Positions 1 to 10,243 of a stretch of 20,706 nucleotides of DNA are shown here, piece after piece. Source of the stretch: Pseudomonadota bacterium (GTDB lineage: Bacteria > Pseudomonadota > Alphaproteobacteria > Rhizobiales > Xanthobacteraceae). Both the position numbers and the translations under genes were made by a program. The notes under the pieces are model-generated. The model did not search any database, was not told where the DNA came from, and was given only the letters and a program-made list of their open reading frames with translations. The stretch's first letter is position 1; each line of letters starts with the position of its first letter. Location of the stretch: NCBI GenBank assembly GCA_023388935.1, contig JAEWFG010000310.1:1-20706 (forward strand). The letters are read 5' to 3'.

Positions 1-1110
1 GTGTACAGGCGGATCGAAGACGCGGACGACCGCGACCATCGCGCGCTGGTGCGCGTCACTCAACTCGAAAACGGTTTCCGCCTGCTGATCGGCCGCGACC
101 TCGACGAGCGGCGACGCCTGTTCGGAATCGTCGCCAAGGCTGCGCAATGGTCAATCCTGATCGTCGTCGTGCTGGGCCTCGGCGGCGGCGTCTTCGTGGC
201 GCGCCGGGTGCTGACGCGCATCGATGCGATGACCGGCACCGCTCATCGCATCATGACCGGCGACCTCAGCGAACGCCTGCCGGTCGGCCGTAGCGGCGAC
301 GAGCTCGATCGGCTCGCCGAAAACCTCAATGCCATGCTGGAGCGCATCGAGGCCCTGATGGCGGGCTTGAAGGAGGTTTCCGACAACATCGCCCATGACC
401 TGAAGACGCCGCTGACGCGCCTGCGCAACCGCGCCGAGGAGGCGCTGGCGAAATCGGGGAGCGAGGCCGAATATCGCGCCGCGCTGGAAGGCACCATCGA
501 GGAATCCGACGGCCTGATCCGCACTTTCAACGCGCTGCTGATGATCGCGCGCGCGGAGTCCGGGCAGGCGCGCGGCAACATGGATGATTTCGACGCCGCC
601 GAAGTCGCCAACGGCATCCAAGAGCTCTACGAGCCGCTCGCCGAAGACGATGGCATGACCTTGAAGGTCAAGGCCGAACCCACCCCGGTTCACGCCAACC
701 GCGAATTGATCAGCCAGGCGCTCGCCAATCTCGTCGAGAACGCGATCAAATACGGCAAGCCGGTCGCTCAGACGGGCGGAACCGTGGTCAGCATGGACGC
801 CCGGCAGATCACGATCGAGGCCAGGCGCGAGGGCGATCGGGTGCTGCTCGGCGTCACCGATCGCGGCCCGGGCATCCCCGAGGGCGACCGCAAGCATGTC
901 GTCGAGCGATTCGTGCGGCTGGAGGCCAGCCGCACACTGCCCGGCTCCGGCCTCGGCCTCAGCCTCGCCTCGGCAGTTGCGACGCTGCATGGCGGCGAAC
1001 TGCGGCTGGGCGATGCCCATCCCGGTCTTGTCGCCACGCTGGTGCTCCCGGCGCGCGCCGGCGACAGGGTTGCTCCCCCAATGCAGGATGTGCCACAGAA
1101 GGTGGCATGA
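1..1110 (+). CDS. Sensor histidine kinase, HAMP-HisKA-HATPase (5' end cut by window edge)
   Basis: This is the C-terminal 369 residues of a membrane sensor kinase of a two-component system. Residues 1-48 look like the end of a periplasmic sensor region. A transmembrane helix lies at about 50-68 (SILIVVVLGLGGGVFVA), then HAMP at about 69-121. The HisKA H-box contains His132 (NIAHDLKTPLTRLR), the predicted autophosphorylation site. The ATPase domain shows an N-box with Asn247 (LVENAIKYG), a G1 box (DRGPGIP, 287-293) and a G2 box (GSGLGLS, 315-321). Catalytic motifs look intact. The reading frame is open at base 1 and the first TM helix and most of the sensor region are missing, so the true start lies upstream; the GTG at base 1 is not a credible start. 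Its stop overlaps the glnE start as ATGA at 1107-1110, implying co-transcription and translational coupling. The cognate response regulator is probably upstream, outside the window. The stimulus cannot be read from what is visible. Confidence 0.93.
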   Translation: MYRRIEDADDRDHRALVRVTQLENGFRLLIGRDLDERRRLFGIVAKAAQWSILIVVVLGLGGGVFVARRVLTRIDAMTGTAHRIMTGDLSERLPVGRSGDELDRLAENLNAMLERIEALMAGLKEVSDNIAHDLKTPLTRLRNRAEEALAKSGSEAEYRAALEGTIEESDGLIRTFNALLMIARAESGQARGNMDDFDAAEVANGIQELYEPLAEDDGMTLKVKAEPTPVHANRELISQALANLVENAIKYGKPVAQTGGTVVSMDARQITIEARREGDRVLLGVTDRGPGIPEGDRKHVVERFVRLEASRTLPGSGLGLSLASAVATLHGGELRLGDAHPGLVATLVLPARAGDRVAPPMQDVPQKVA

Positions 1111-4076
1111 ACCCATCCGCGCCGGGAAACGCGGACAAGCATGGCGAGGGCCTGGCCGCGCGTTTCGCGGAGGCTCCCCATATTGCCGCTTCCACAACCG
1201 ACGAACGCCGTTTTGAAAGATGGCTGGCCGAGCTCGAGCCGACACAATCGGCTCGTCTCGAAGCCCTGCTGATTCATCCCTTCGCGCGGGACATCCTGGC
1301 CGGCATTGCGGAATTCTCGCCCTACCTGTTCGATCTGGTGCGCGCCGATGCGCCGCGACTGATCCGGCTGCTCGAATGCGATCCTGACGGGCATCTCGCC
1401 GCGCTGATCGCCGGGGCGAGGGGCGCCGTGCTCGCGGCGGCCGACGAGGCCGAGGTGATGCGACTACTCCGCCGCATGAAGGCGGAGGCGGCGCTGCTGA
1501 TCGCGCTGTGCGACATCGGCGGGGTCTGGCCGGTGATGCGGGTGACGGCGGCCCTGACCGACATCGCCGTCTCGTCGGTGCAGGTGGCGCTCCAGTACCT
1601 GCTGCGGCAGGAAGTTGCACGTGGAAGGCTTTCGCCGCCCAACCCCGAGGCGCCCGAGGAGGGCTGCGGCCTGATCGTGCTCGCCATGGGAAAGATGGGC
1701 GCGGGCGAGCTGAACTATTCCAGCGACATCGATCTCATCGTGTTTTTCGATCCCGAGGCCACGACGCTGGCGCCGGATATCGAGCCGCAACCGTTCTTCG
1801 TCCGGGTGACGCAGGGGATGGCACGCATCCTCCAGCAGCGCACCTATGACGGTTACGTCTTCCGCGTCGATCTGCGGCTGCGCCCCGATCCATCCTCGAC
1901 GCAGGTCGCGATCTCCCGGGACGCCGCGCTCCATTACTACGAGCGGGAAGGGCGCACCTGGGAGCGCGCCGCGATGATCAAGGCGCGCGCCTGCGCCGGC
2001 GATCCCAGGGCGGGCGAGGCCCTCTTGGCGGAGATCGCTCCCTTCGTCTGGCGCAAGCATCTCGATTTTGCCGCGCTTGCCGATGTCCACGACATGAAGC
2101 GGCAGATGCAGACCTATCGGGGCCAGAGCGAGATCGCGGTCGAAGGGCATAACGTGAAGGTCGGGCGCGGCGGGATCCGCGAGATCGAGTTTTTCGCCCA
2201 GACCCAGCAATTGATCGCCGGCGGCCGCCATCCGGAATTGCGGGTGCGGCCGACGCTCGCCGCACTCGACGTGCTTGCCTCCAGCAACTGGATCACCTCC
2301 GCGGCGCGTGACGAGTTGACGAAGGCATACGAATTCCTGCGCCGGGTCGAGCATCGTATCCAGATGATTGCCGACGAGCAGACCCATGCGCTGCCCGACG
2401 ACAAGGAAGGGGTCGCGCGTTTCGCCCGGTTCTTCGGCTATCCGGATCGCGAAGCCTTTGCGCGCGACCTGTTGCGCCAGCTCGAGATCGTGCAGGGGCA
2501 CTACGAAAAACTGTTCGAGGGCGACGATCCGACCGGCACGGCAAAGCTGCCGGCTCTCGACTACAGTGCGGGTCCCGATGATCCGCGCCTGTTCCAGCAC
2601 CTGACGACGCTCGGCTTCAAGAAGCCTGCCGCCCTGGCGCAGACCGTACGCGACTGGATCACCGGCGACTACCGCGTGTTCCGCAACGACCAGACGCGAA
2701 GCGCCTTCGTCGAGTTCGTGCCGGCCCTGATCGACGGCCTCGCGCATGCCGAGGAGCCGGACCGCGCCGTCGTGGCGTTCGACCAATTTCTCCAGGCGCT
2801 CCAGCGTGGCGGGCGGCTGATCACGCTGCTCGGCCAAAACCGCGACCTCGTTGCGCTCGTTGCGCTGGTGCTGGGTGCGGCGCCGCGGCTCGGCGAGATG
2901 CTGGCCCGGAAGCCGCAACTCATGGACGGCCTGATCGATCCGCGCTTCTTCGGTGCGATGCCGGACAAGCATGAGTTGTCAGCGCGGCTTGCGGCCACGG
3001 TGCAGGACGCAGGCTCCTACGAGGAGTTTCTCGACCGCCTGCGCCTGTTCGGGCAGGAGAGCCTGTTCCTGATCGGCACGCGCATTCTCTCCGGCACAGT
3101 CTCGGCGCAGCAGGCGAGCACGGCGTTTGCCGACGTCGCCGAAGGCATCGTCCACACCGTGCACGGCCTCGTCGCCGACCGCTTTGCCGCCCAGCATGGC
3201 CGGATCAAGGGGCAGGAGACCGCGATCATCGCGATGGGTCGGCTCGGCAGCCGCGAAATGACCGCGTCGTCCGATCTCGACCTCATCCTGCTCTACGATT
3301 TCGACAGCGAGAATCCGGACTCCGACGGGGCGAAGTCGCTGGAGGGCGCGCATTACTTCGCGCGTTTCACCCAGCGCCTAATCAGCGCCTTCACGACGCG
3401 TACCAATTACGGCGTGCTCTACGAGATCGACATGCGGCTGCGGCCTTCGGGCCGTGCCGGACCGGTGGCGTCGAGTCTCGCCTCGTTCGCGGACTACCAG
3501 GCCAACGAGGCCTGGACCTGGGAGCACATGGCTTTGACGCGCGCGCGCGTGGTGTCGTCTTCTCCTGAATTCCGCGAGCGGATCGAGGGCATCATCCGCG
3601 AGGTCCTGACCCGCCGCCGTGACCAGGCGATCATCGCCAATGACGTCGCCGACATGCGCCGCGCGATCGCGCAGGAGAAGGGCGAGAGCGACCATTGGGA
3701 TCTCAAATATGCCGCCGGCGGCATGGTCGATATCGACTTCATCGCGCAATATCTCCAGCTCGTCCACGCCCATGACATGCCGGCGATTCTCGACATCAGC
3801 ACGATGCAGGTGCTGGACAATGCCGCCAGGCTCGGCGTGCTCCCACAGTCGGAGGCCGAGATCCTCCGCGCTGCCGCGCGGCTCTATCACGACCTGACGC
3901 AGATCCTGCGGCTCTGTGTCAGCGACCGCTTCAAGCCGGAAACCGCCGGCACTGATCTCCAGCGCGTGATGGCGCGCGCCGGCGATGCGCCGGACTTCTC
4001 GTCGCTGGAGGCGCGAGTGAAGGAGACGCAGACCGAGGTGCGACGGGTGTTTAGCGCGCTTCTGGAAGGGACGTAG
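1107..4076 (+). CDS. glnE: Bifunctional glutamine synthetase adenylyltransferase / adenylyl-removing enzyme
   Basis: GlnE adenylylates glutamine synthetase in nitrogen-rich cells and removes the AMP when nitrogen is scarce, under PII control; it is cytoplasmic. The protein is 989 residues, close to the usual 940-1000. It has the expected tandem layout: an N-terminal nucleotidyltransferase domain with GKMGAGELNYSSDIDL at 195-210 (adenylyl-removing half; Asp207 and Asp209 as metal ligands) and a C-terminal one with GRLGSREMTASSDLDL at 711-726 (adenylylating half; Asp723 and Asp725). Each is followed by a helical GlnD-UR-like region (for example GRGGIREIEFFAQ in the first half, AAGGMVDIDFIAQYLQ in the second). 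The ATG lies in an ATGA overlap with the preceding sensor kinase, so it is probably translated by coupling from that mRNA. Its last 26 bases overlap the 3' end of the opposing fdsD. Function assignment is secure; a link between the kinase and nitrogen control is inference. Confidence 0.97.
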   Translation: MNPSAPGNADKHGEGLAARFAEAPHIAASTTDERRFERWLAELEPTQSARLEALLIHPFARDILAGIAEFSPYLFDLVRADAPRLIRLLECDPDGHLAALIAGARGAVLAAADEAEVMRLLRRMKAEAALLIALCDIGGVWPVMRVTAALTDIAVSSVQVALQYLLRQEVARGRLSPPNPEAPEEGCGLIVLAMGKMGAGELNYSSDIDLIVFFDPEATTLAPDIEPQPFFVRVTQGMARILQQRTYDGYVFRVDLRLRPDPSSTQVAISRDAALHYYEREGRTWERAAMIKARACAGDPRAGEALLAEIAPFVWRKHLDFAALADVHDMKRQMQTYRGQSEIAVEGHNVKVGRGGIREIEFFAQTQQLIAGGRHPELRVRPTLAALDVLASSNWITSAARDELTKAYEFLRRVEHRIQMIADEQTHALPDDKEGVARFARFFGYPDREAFARDLLRQLEIVQGHYEKLFEGDDPTGTAKLPALDYSAGPDDPRLFQHLTTLGFKKPAALAQTVRDWITGDYRVFRNDQTRSAFVEFVPALIDGLAHAEEPDRAVVAFDQFLQALQRGGRLITLLGQNRDLVALVALVLGAAPRLGEMLARKPQLMDGLIDPRFFGAMPDKHELSARLAATVQDAGSYEEFLDRLRLFGQESLFLIGTRILSGTVSAQQASTAFADVAEGIVHTVHGLVADRFAAQHGRIKGQETAIIAMGRLGSREMTASSDLDLILLYDFDSENPDSDGAKSLEGAHYFARFTQRLISAFTTRTNYGVLYEIDMRLRPSGRAGPVASSLASFADYQANEAWTWEHMALTRARVVSSSPEFRERIEGIIREVLTRRRDQAIIANDVADMRRAIAQEKGESDHWDLKYAAGGMVDIDFIAQYLQLVHAHDMPAILDISTMQVLDNAARLGVLPQSEAEILRAAARLYHDLTQILRLCVSDRFKPETAGTDLQRVMARAGDAPDFSSLEARVKETQTEVRRVFSALLEGT

Positions 4077-4284
4077 CCCGCTTCAGCGACGTGAGGGCTT
4101 CGAGCACCGGTGCATCCAGTCCCGCACCGCCCGCGTCGAGATGGGCGAAGATCGCGCGCTTCATCCTGGGATCCCAGAACTTCTTGATGTGCTCCGCGAT
4201 GCCCGGCACGGCCTTGTCGTGGCCCTGGCTCTTGAAGAACGTGCCGATCTGGTTGGCCATGTAGATCAGACGGTCAGGCGACAT
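4051..4284 (-). CDS. fdsD: NAD-dependent formate dehydrogenase, delta subunit
   Basis: This 77-residue cytoplasmic protein matches the FdsD family by size, position as last gene of an fds operon and the signature around MANQIGTFFKSQ and HIKKFWDPRMKRAIFAHL. In Rhodobacter capsulatus the delta subunit is needed for an active, correctly assembled enzyme, probably by helping cofactor-loaded FdsA mature. I chose the ATG at 4284-4282 because it is preceded by a good Shine-Dalgarno sequence (GAGGAGA) and gives the family length; the open frame extends further upstream to 4365, but that stretch lies inside fdhD and looks non-coding in this frame. The start overlaps the end of fdhD by 11 bp, so translation is probably coupled. 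The 3' end overlaps the convergent glnE by 26 bp, leaving no room for a terminator between the two operons. Confidence 0.9.
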   Translation of the reverse strand: MSPDRLIYMANQIGTFFKSQGHDKAVPGIAEHIKKFWDPRMKRAIFAHLDAGGAGLDAPVLEALTSLKRATSLPEAR

Positions 4285-5101
4285 CGGCAATCTCCTCGGC
4301 ATGACGGCGGATAATGCGGCTGCCATGCGAAAACACTTCGAACCCGTCCTGGCGGGCAATGGCAATCAGCGTGATGCCGGCGGCTTCCGCGGTGCGCACC
4401 GCGAGCGCGGTGGGCGCGGAGACTGCGACCATCACCGGCGCACCGATCGCGGCGGTCTTCTGCACCATCTCGACCGAGACGCGGCTCGTCAGCAGCACCA
4501 TGCCGCCGCTCGCATCCGTCCGGTTGCGCGCCAGGGCGCCGGTGAGCTTGTCGAGCGCGTTGTGGCGGCCGACATCCTCGCGCAGCGCGACGATGCCATC
4601 GGCAGGGGACCAGAACGCGGCGGCGTGAACGGCGCGGGTTTGGCGGTTGATCGATTGCAGGGGGGCGATGGCCCGCATCGCCGTCATGATCTGTTCGGGC
4701 GTGAAGGTCTGCCCCTGCGGCACGACGGCCGCGGGCCGTACGGCTTCGGCAATGGACTCGATGCCGCAGATGCCGCAGCCGGTCGGGCCGGCGATGTGGC
4801 GACGGCGCTCGCTGATGCGCGCGGCATCTTCCGACGCGAGCCATATGCGCAACTCGATGCCGTCGTCGAGGCGGATCACGTCGAGCGACCGGATGTCGTC
4901 GGCCGATCTGACGATGCCTTCGCTCAGGCTGAAGCCGACGGCGAAGTCCTCCAGGTTCTGCGGCGTTCCCATCATGACGGCGTAGGTGCCGCCGTTGTAG
5001 GTCAGGGCCAGCGGCGTCTCCTCCGGGATCAGCCGCGTACCCTCGGAGGTCGCGCCGTCGCGCCAGATCTCGCGGTCGATGGCCTGGACCGGCACGTGCA
5101 T
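4274..5101 (-). CDS. fdhD: Formate dehydrogenase accessory sulfurtransferase FdhD (FdsC)
   Basis: FdhD passes sulfur from a cysteine desulfurase to the Mo-bis-MGD cofactor, a step required for formate dehydrogenase activity. The 275-residue protein carries the family hallmarks: the CxxC loop GPTGCGICGIES with Cys109 and Cys112 (equivalent to Cys121/Cys124 of E. coli FdhD), the DVGRHNALDK motif at about 176-185, and LLTSRVSVEMVQK near 203-215. I placed the start at ATG 5101-5099: it is 4 bp after the fdsA stop, has GGAG about 9 bases upstream, and the protein then begins where the homology does. The same frame stays open to 5362, but that extra 87-residue stretch is Arg/Ser/Pro-rich sequence antisense to fdsA codons and should be ignored. 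Cytoplasmic; fourth gene of the operon. Confidence 0.95.
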   Translation of the reverse strand: MHVPVQAIDREIWRDGATSEGTRLIPEETPLALTYNGGTYAVMMGTPQNLEDFAVGFSLSEGIVRSADDIRSLDVIRLDDGIELRIWLASEDAARISERRRHIAGPTGCGICGIESIAEAVRPAAVVPQGQTFTPEQIMTAMRAIAPLQSINRQTRAVHAAAFWSPADGIVALREDVGRHNALDKLTGALARNRTDASGGMVLLTSRVSVEMVQKTAAIGAPVMVAVSAPTALAVRTAEAAGITLIAIARQDGFEVFSHGSRIIRRHAEEIADVA

Positions 5102-5105
5102 GCCG

Positions 5106-7979
5106 CTACTCCGCAGCCTCTGCCGGCGCGATGCGGCGCGAGTGCCGCGCCTGCGCGTCATAGGCCTTCTGCCAGTCCGACGGGCCGTTCGAGGGCGACA
5201 CCTGCACCGCCGTGACCTTGTATTCGGGACAGTTGGTCGCCCAGTCCGAATAGTCGGTGGTGATGACGTTGGCCTGCGTGTCCGGGTGGTGGAAGGTGGT
5301 GTAGACGACGCCGGGCGCGACGCGATCGGTGATCTCCGCACGGAGCGTGGTCTCGCCCGCACGGCTCTTCAGCCGCACCCAGTCGCCGTCGCGCACGCCG
5401 CGCTGCTCGGCATCGTGCGGATGGATTTCCAGGCGATCCTCGGCATGCCAGACCACGTTCTCGGTACGTCGGGTCTGCGCACCGACATTGTACTGGCTGA
5501 GGATGCGGCCCGTGGTCAGCAGCAGCGGATAGCGCGGGCCGGTGCGCTCGTCGGTTGCGACGTATTCGGTGACGACGAACTTGCCCTTGCCGCGGACGAA
5601 GCCGTCGACGTGCATCACCGGCGTCCCCTCCGGCGCCTTCTCGTTGCAGGGCCACTGCACCGAGCCGACCTCTTCCAGCTTGGCGTAGGAGACGCCGGCA
5701 AAGGTCGGTGTCAGCGCGGCGATCTCGTCCATGATCTCGGAGGGATGATGGTACTTCATCTCGAAGCCCATCGCCTCGGCGAGGGCGATCGTGACTTCCC
5801 AATCGGCCATCCCGTTCTTCGGCGTCATCACCTTGCGGACGCGCTGGATACGGCGCTCGGCGTTGGTGAAGGTGCCGTCCTTCTCGAGGAAGCTCGAACC
5901 GGGCAGGAAGACGTGGGCGTAATTCGCGGTCTCGTTCAGGAAGAGGTCGTGGACGATGACGCATTCCATCGCCGATAGTGCCGCCACGACGTGGGAGGTG
6001 TGCGGGTCGGACTGGAGGATGTCCTCGCCCTGCACGTAGATGCCCTTGAACGTGCCTTCGACCGCGGCGTCGAACATGTTGGGAATGCGCAGGCCCGGCT
6101 CCGGGTTGAGCTTGACGTCCCACATCGCCTCGAACTGTTCGCGCACGGCATCGCCCGCGATGTGGCGGTAGCCGGGGAGCTCGTGCGGGAAGGAGCCCAT
6201 GTCGCAGGAGCCCTGCACGTTGTTCTGGCCGCGCAGCGGGTTCACGCCGACACCGGGACGGCCGATATTGCCGGTCGCCATCGCGAGGTTGGCGATCGCG
6301 ATCACGGTCGTGGAGCCCTGGCTGTGCTCGGTGACGCCGAGCCCGTAGTAGATCGCGCCGTTGCCGCCGGTGGCGTAGGTCCGCGCCGCCTCGCGCAGCG
6401 CCTTGGGATCGACACCCGTGAGGATGGCGGTGGCTTCCGGACTGTTGTTCGGCCGGGCAACGAAGGCGGCCCATTCCTCGAACTCGCTCCAGTCGCAACG
6501 CTCACGCACGAAGGCTTCGTCGGTGAGACTTTCGGTGACGATGACATGCGCCAGCGCGGTCATGACAGCGACGTTGGTGCCGGGCATCAACGGCAGGTGC
6601 AACCCCTTCACATGCGGCGATTCCACCATCTCGGTGCGGCGCGGATCGATCACGATCAGCTTGGCGCCCTGGCGCAGCCGCTTCTTGAGGCGCGAGGCGA
6701 ACACCGGATGCGCCGAGGCCGGGTTGGCGCCGATGATCACGACGACATCGGTCTCCTCGACCGAGTCGAAATCCTGGGTGCCGGCCGAGGTGCCGAAGGT
6801 GGTGGCGAGACCATAGCCGGTCGGCGAGTGGCAGACCCGGGCGCAGGTGTCGACATTGTTGTTGCCGAAGCCGGCGCGGATCAGCTTCTGCACCAGATAG
6901 GTTTCCTCGTTGGTGCAGCGGGACGAGGTGATGCCGCCGATGGCGTCGCGGCCATATTTCTTCTGGATGTCGCGCATCTTCGTGGCGGCGAAGGAGAACG
7001 CCTCATCCCACGATACCTCGCGCCAGGGGGCCTCGATCCGCTCGCGGATCATCGGCTTGAGGATACGTTCCTTGTGGTTGGTGTAGCCCCAGGCGAAGCG
7101 ACCCTTGACGCAGGAATGGCCGCGATTGGCCTTGCCGTCCTTGTAAGGCACCATGCGCACCACTTCTTCGCCGCGCATCTCGGCCTTGAACGCGCAGCCG
7201 ACCCCGCAATAGGCGCAAGTGGTCACGACAGAGTGTTCGGGCTGGCCGATCTCGATCACCGACTTTTCGGTCAGCGTCGCAGTGGGGCAGGCCTGCACGC
7301 AGGCGCCGCAGGAGACGCATTCGGAACCGAGGAAGCTCTCGCTCATACCGGGCGAGACGCGGCTGTCGAAGCCGCGGCCGGAAATCGTCAGCGCAAAGGT
7401 GCCTTGGACCTCCTCGCAGGCGCGGACGCAGCGCGAGCAGACGATGCACTTCGAGGGATCGTAGGTGAAGTAGGGGTTGGACTCGTCCTTCGGCATCCAG
7501 GCGGGATTCACGTCGCCATTGGACTTGGCGAAGACGTGATTCTCGCCCTCATAGCCGTAGCGTACGTCGCGCAGGCCGACGGCGCCGGCCATGTCCTGCA
7601 GCTCGCAATCGCCATTGGCGCCGCAGGTGAGGCAGTCGAGCGGATGGTCGGAGATGTAGAGCTCCATCACGCCCTTGCGCAGCTTCTTCAGCCGCTCGGT
7701 CTGGGTGTGCACGACGAGGCCGTTCATCACCGGCGTGGTGCAGGAGGCCGGCGTACCAGTGCGGCCCTCGATCTCGACCAGGCAGAGGCGGCAGGAGCCG
7801 AAGGCGTCGACCATGTCGGTCGCGCAGAGCTTTGGGATCTGGTGGCCGGCGTCCATCGCCGCGCGCATGATCGAGGTGCCCTCGGGCACCGAGACCTGCT
7901 TGCCGTCGATGGTCAGCGTCACCATCGTTTCCGATTTGGAGCGCGGCGTGCCGAAGTCGATTTCTTCGATCAGAGACAT
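5106..7979 (-). CDS. fdsA: NAD-dependent formate dehydrogenase, molybdenum catalytic (alpha) subunit
   Basis: FdsA oxidises formate to CO2 at a Mo-bis-MGD centre and passes electrons along Fe-S clusters to FdsB. The 957-residue length fits the cytoplasmic FdsABG class. An N-terminal complex-I NuoG-like part holds a [2Fe-2S] site (Cys52, 63, 66, 80), a His-Cys3 [4Fe-4S] site (His112, Cys116, 119, 125) and two ferredoxin-type clusters (Cys178, 181, 184, 188 and Cys221, 224, 227, 231). The proximal cluster motif has Cys255, 258, 262 and 290. The catalytic loop DTCARVCHSPTGYGL has Cys383-His384, corresponding to the Mo-ligand Cys386-His387 of R. capsulatus FdsA; it is Cys, not selenocysteine. The C-terminal molydopterin-dinucleotide-binding domain is present (about 830-930). 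The ATG at 7979 has GGAG seven bases upstream; an in-frame ATG at residue 19 is a less likely start. It lies 10 bp downstream of fdsB. No cluster ligand is missing. No Tat signal is visible, so it is cytoplasmic. Confidence 0.97.
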   Translation of the reverse strand: MSLIEEIDFGTPRSKSETMVTLTIDGKQVSVPEGTSIMRAAMDAGHQIPKLCATDMVDAFGSCRLCLVEIEGRTGTPASCTTPVMNGLVVHTQTERLKKLRKGVMELYISDHPLDCLTCGANGDCELQDMAGAVGLRDVRYGYEGENHVFAKSNGDVNPAWMPKDESNPYFTYDPSKCIVCSRCVRACEEVQGTFALTISGRGFDSRVSPGMSESFLGSECVSCGACVQACPTATLTEKSVIEIGQPEHSVVTTCAYCGVGCAFKAEMRGEEVVRMVPYKDGKANRGHSCVKGRFAWGYTNHKERILKPMIRERIEAPWREVSWDEAFSFAATKMRDIQKKYGRDAIGGITSSRCTNEETYLVQKLIRAGFGNNNVDTCARVCHSPTGYGLATTFGTSAGTQDFDSVEETDVVVIIGANPASAHPVFASRLKKRLRQGAKLIVIDPRRTEMVESPHVKGLHLPLMPGTNVAVMTALAHVIVTESLTDEAFVRERCDWSEFEEWAAFVARPNNSPEATAILTGVDPKALREAARTYATGGNGAIYYGLGVTEHSQGSTTVIAIANLAMATGNIGRPGVGVNPLRGQNNVQGSCDMGSFPHELPGYRHIAGDAVREQFEAMWDVKLNPEPGLRIPNMFDAAVEGTFKGIYVQGEDILQSDPHTSHVVAALSAMECVIVHDLFLNETANYAHVFLPGSSFLEKDGTFTNAERRIQRVRKVMTPKNGMADWEVTIALAEAMGFEMKYHHPSEIMDEIAALTPTFAGVSYAKLEEVGSVQWPCNEKAPEGTPVMHVDGFVRGKGKFVVTEYVATDERTGPRYPLLLTTGRILSQYNVGAQTRRTENVVWHAEDRLEIHPHDAEQRGVRDGDWVRLKSRAGETTLRAEITDRVAPGVVYTTFHHPDTQANVITTDYSDWATNCPEYKVTAVQVSPSNGPSDWQKAYDAQARHSRRIAPAEAAE

Positions 7980-7989
7980 TTTCGTTCTC

Positions 7990-9542
<1,553 letters not shown>

Positions 9543-9546
<4 letters not shown>

Positions 9547-10019
9547 CGCTGCGCCTCCGCAACAAGTGCATCGAGCCGCTTCTCGTCGAGCCGGCCGACG
9601 AGGCGGCCATCGAGCATCGCGGACGGTGCGGTTGCGCACAGCCCGAGGCAATAGATGGGTTCGAGCGTGACACGATCATCGGCCGTCGTGCTGCCGAGCA
9701 GCACGCCGAGCGTCGCCTCGGCGCGCGCAGCCAGCGCATCGCCGCCCGCAGCCTGGCAGGCTTCTGCGCGGCAGAGCTTCAGCACGTGGCGGCCGGCCGG
9801 CTTGTGCCTGAAATCATGGTAGAACGTGAACACGCCGTGGACTTCGGCGCGCGACAGATTGAGCACCTGTGCCACCATGGGAATGGCTGCCTCCGGCACG
9901 TAGCCGAATGCTTCCTGAAGGGCGCGCAGAATGACCAGCGTTGCGCCCTCTTGCTTCGCATGTTCGGCGATGATCTCGGCGCCGCGCGTCTCGTCCCAAG
10001 CCTCGTAAACCGCTGTCAT
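9543..10019 (-). CDS. fdsG: NAD-dependent formate dehydrogenase, gamma subunit (NuoE-like)
   Basis: FdsG is the small [2Fe-2S] thioredoxin-fold subunit that docks on FdsB, like NuoE of complex I. The 158-residue protein begins with a helical bundle (QEAFGYVPEAAIPMVAQVLN, about 35-54) and then a thioredoxin-like domain with cluster ligands Cys83, Cys88, Cys124 and Cys128 (LCRAEACQ and YCLGLCATAPSAM). First gene of the fds operon; its stop overlaps the fdsB start as ATGA. The ATG at 10019 has only a weak GAGAA-type Shine-Dalgarno sequence. The 224-bp region upstream is shared with the divergent LysR gene and carries the candidate operator and promoter described separately. Confidence 0.95.
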
Positions 10020-10051
10020 GCTTCATTCTCGACCGGAGTGACTGGCGCACA

Positions 10052-10079
10052 TGAGTATTTGGAATCCTTCGAAGATCAA
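10052..10079 (-). promoter_or_regulatory. Candidate sigma-70-like promoter for the fds operon
   Basis: Reading the minus strand, TTGATC at 10079-10074 and TACTCA at 10057-10052 are separated by 16 bases and lie about 35-60 bases before the fdsG ATG. The -35 matches the consensus better than the -10. The position fits an activator site at 10098-10116, which would fall about 50-70 bases upstream of the transcription start. Weak matches of this kind are common by chance, so this is a tentative call. Confidence 0.3.
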
Positions 10080-10097
10080 TAAAGCTGTCTCATGCGG

Positions 10098-10116
10098 CGA
10101 TCGCGAATTCCGATCG
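10098..10116. promoter_or_regulatory. Candidate LysR-type operator (T-N11-A dyad)
   Basis: The sequence is CGATCG-N7-CGATCG, a perfect 6-bp dyad whose T at 10101 and A at 10113 give the T-N11-A spacing typical of LysR boxes. It lies between the divergent LysR gene and fdsG. A second, looser element follows: ATCGA at 10113-10117 and TCGAT at 10135-10139 form an inverted repeat, with another T-N11-A from 10128 to 10140. Paired sites of this kind (recognition plus activation site) are usual for LysR regulators. That the adjacent regulator binds here is inference. Confidence 0.4.
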
Positions 10117-10243
10117 ATTGACGAAGATGATCGGTCGATACGAAACCGCAATCGAGGCAGTGCCGCCGGGCGGTTTTTGTGTGTTGGGAAGATTGGGGGC
10201 GTGCTAGCTTGTATGCAACGACATATTCCGAGGGGACGACCGG

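Noticed and set aside
151..1620. Minus-strand open frame of 489 codons over the sensor kinase and glnE
   Set aside because: Arg/Ala/Pro-rich shadow of two genes with clear motifs.
4285..4365. N-terminal extension of fdsD to 4365
   Set aside because: The extension lies within fdhD codons, is unlike FdsD proteins, and a strong ribosome site precedes the internal ATG at 4284.
10160..10180. GC-rich run followed by T5 before the LysR gene, as an intrinsic terminator
   Set aside because: The CCGCC/GGCGG arms are almost adjacent, leaving too short a loop; with a legal loop only about three pairs remain. There is also no upstream plus-strand gene to end.
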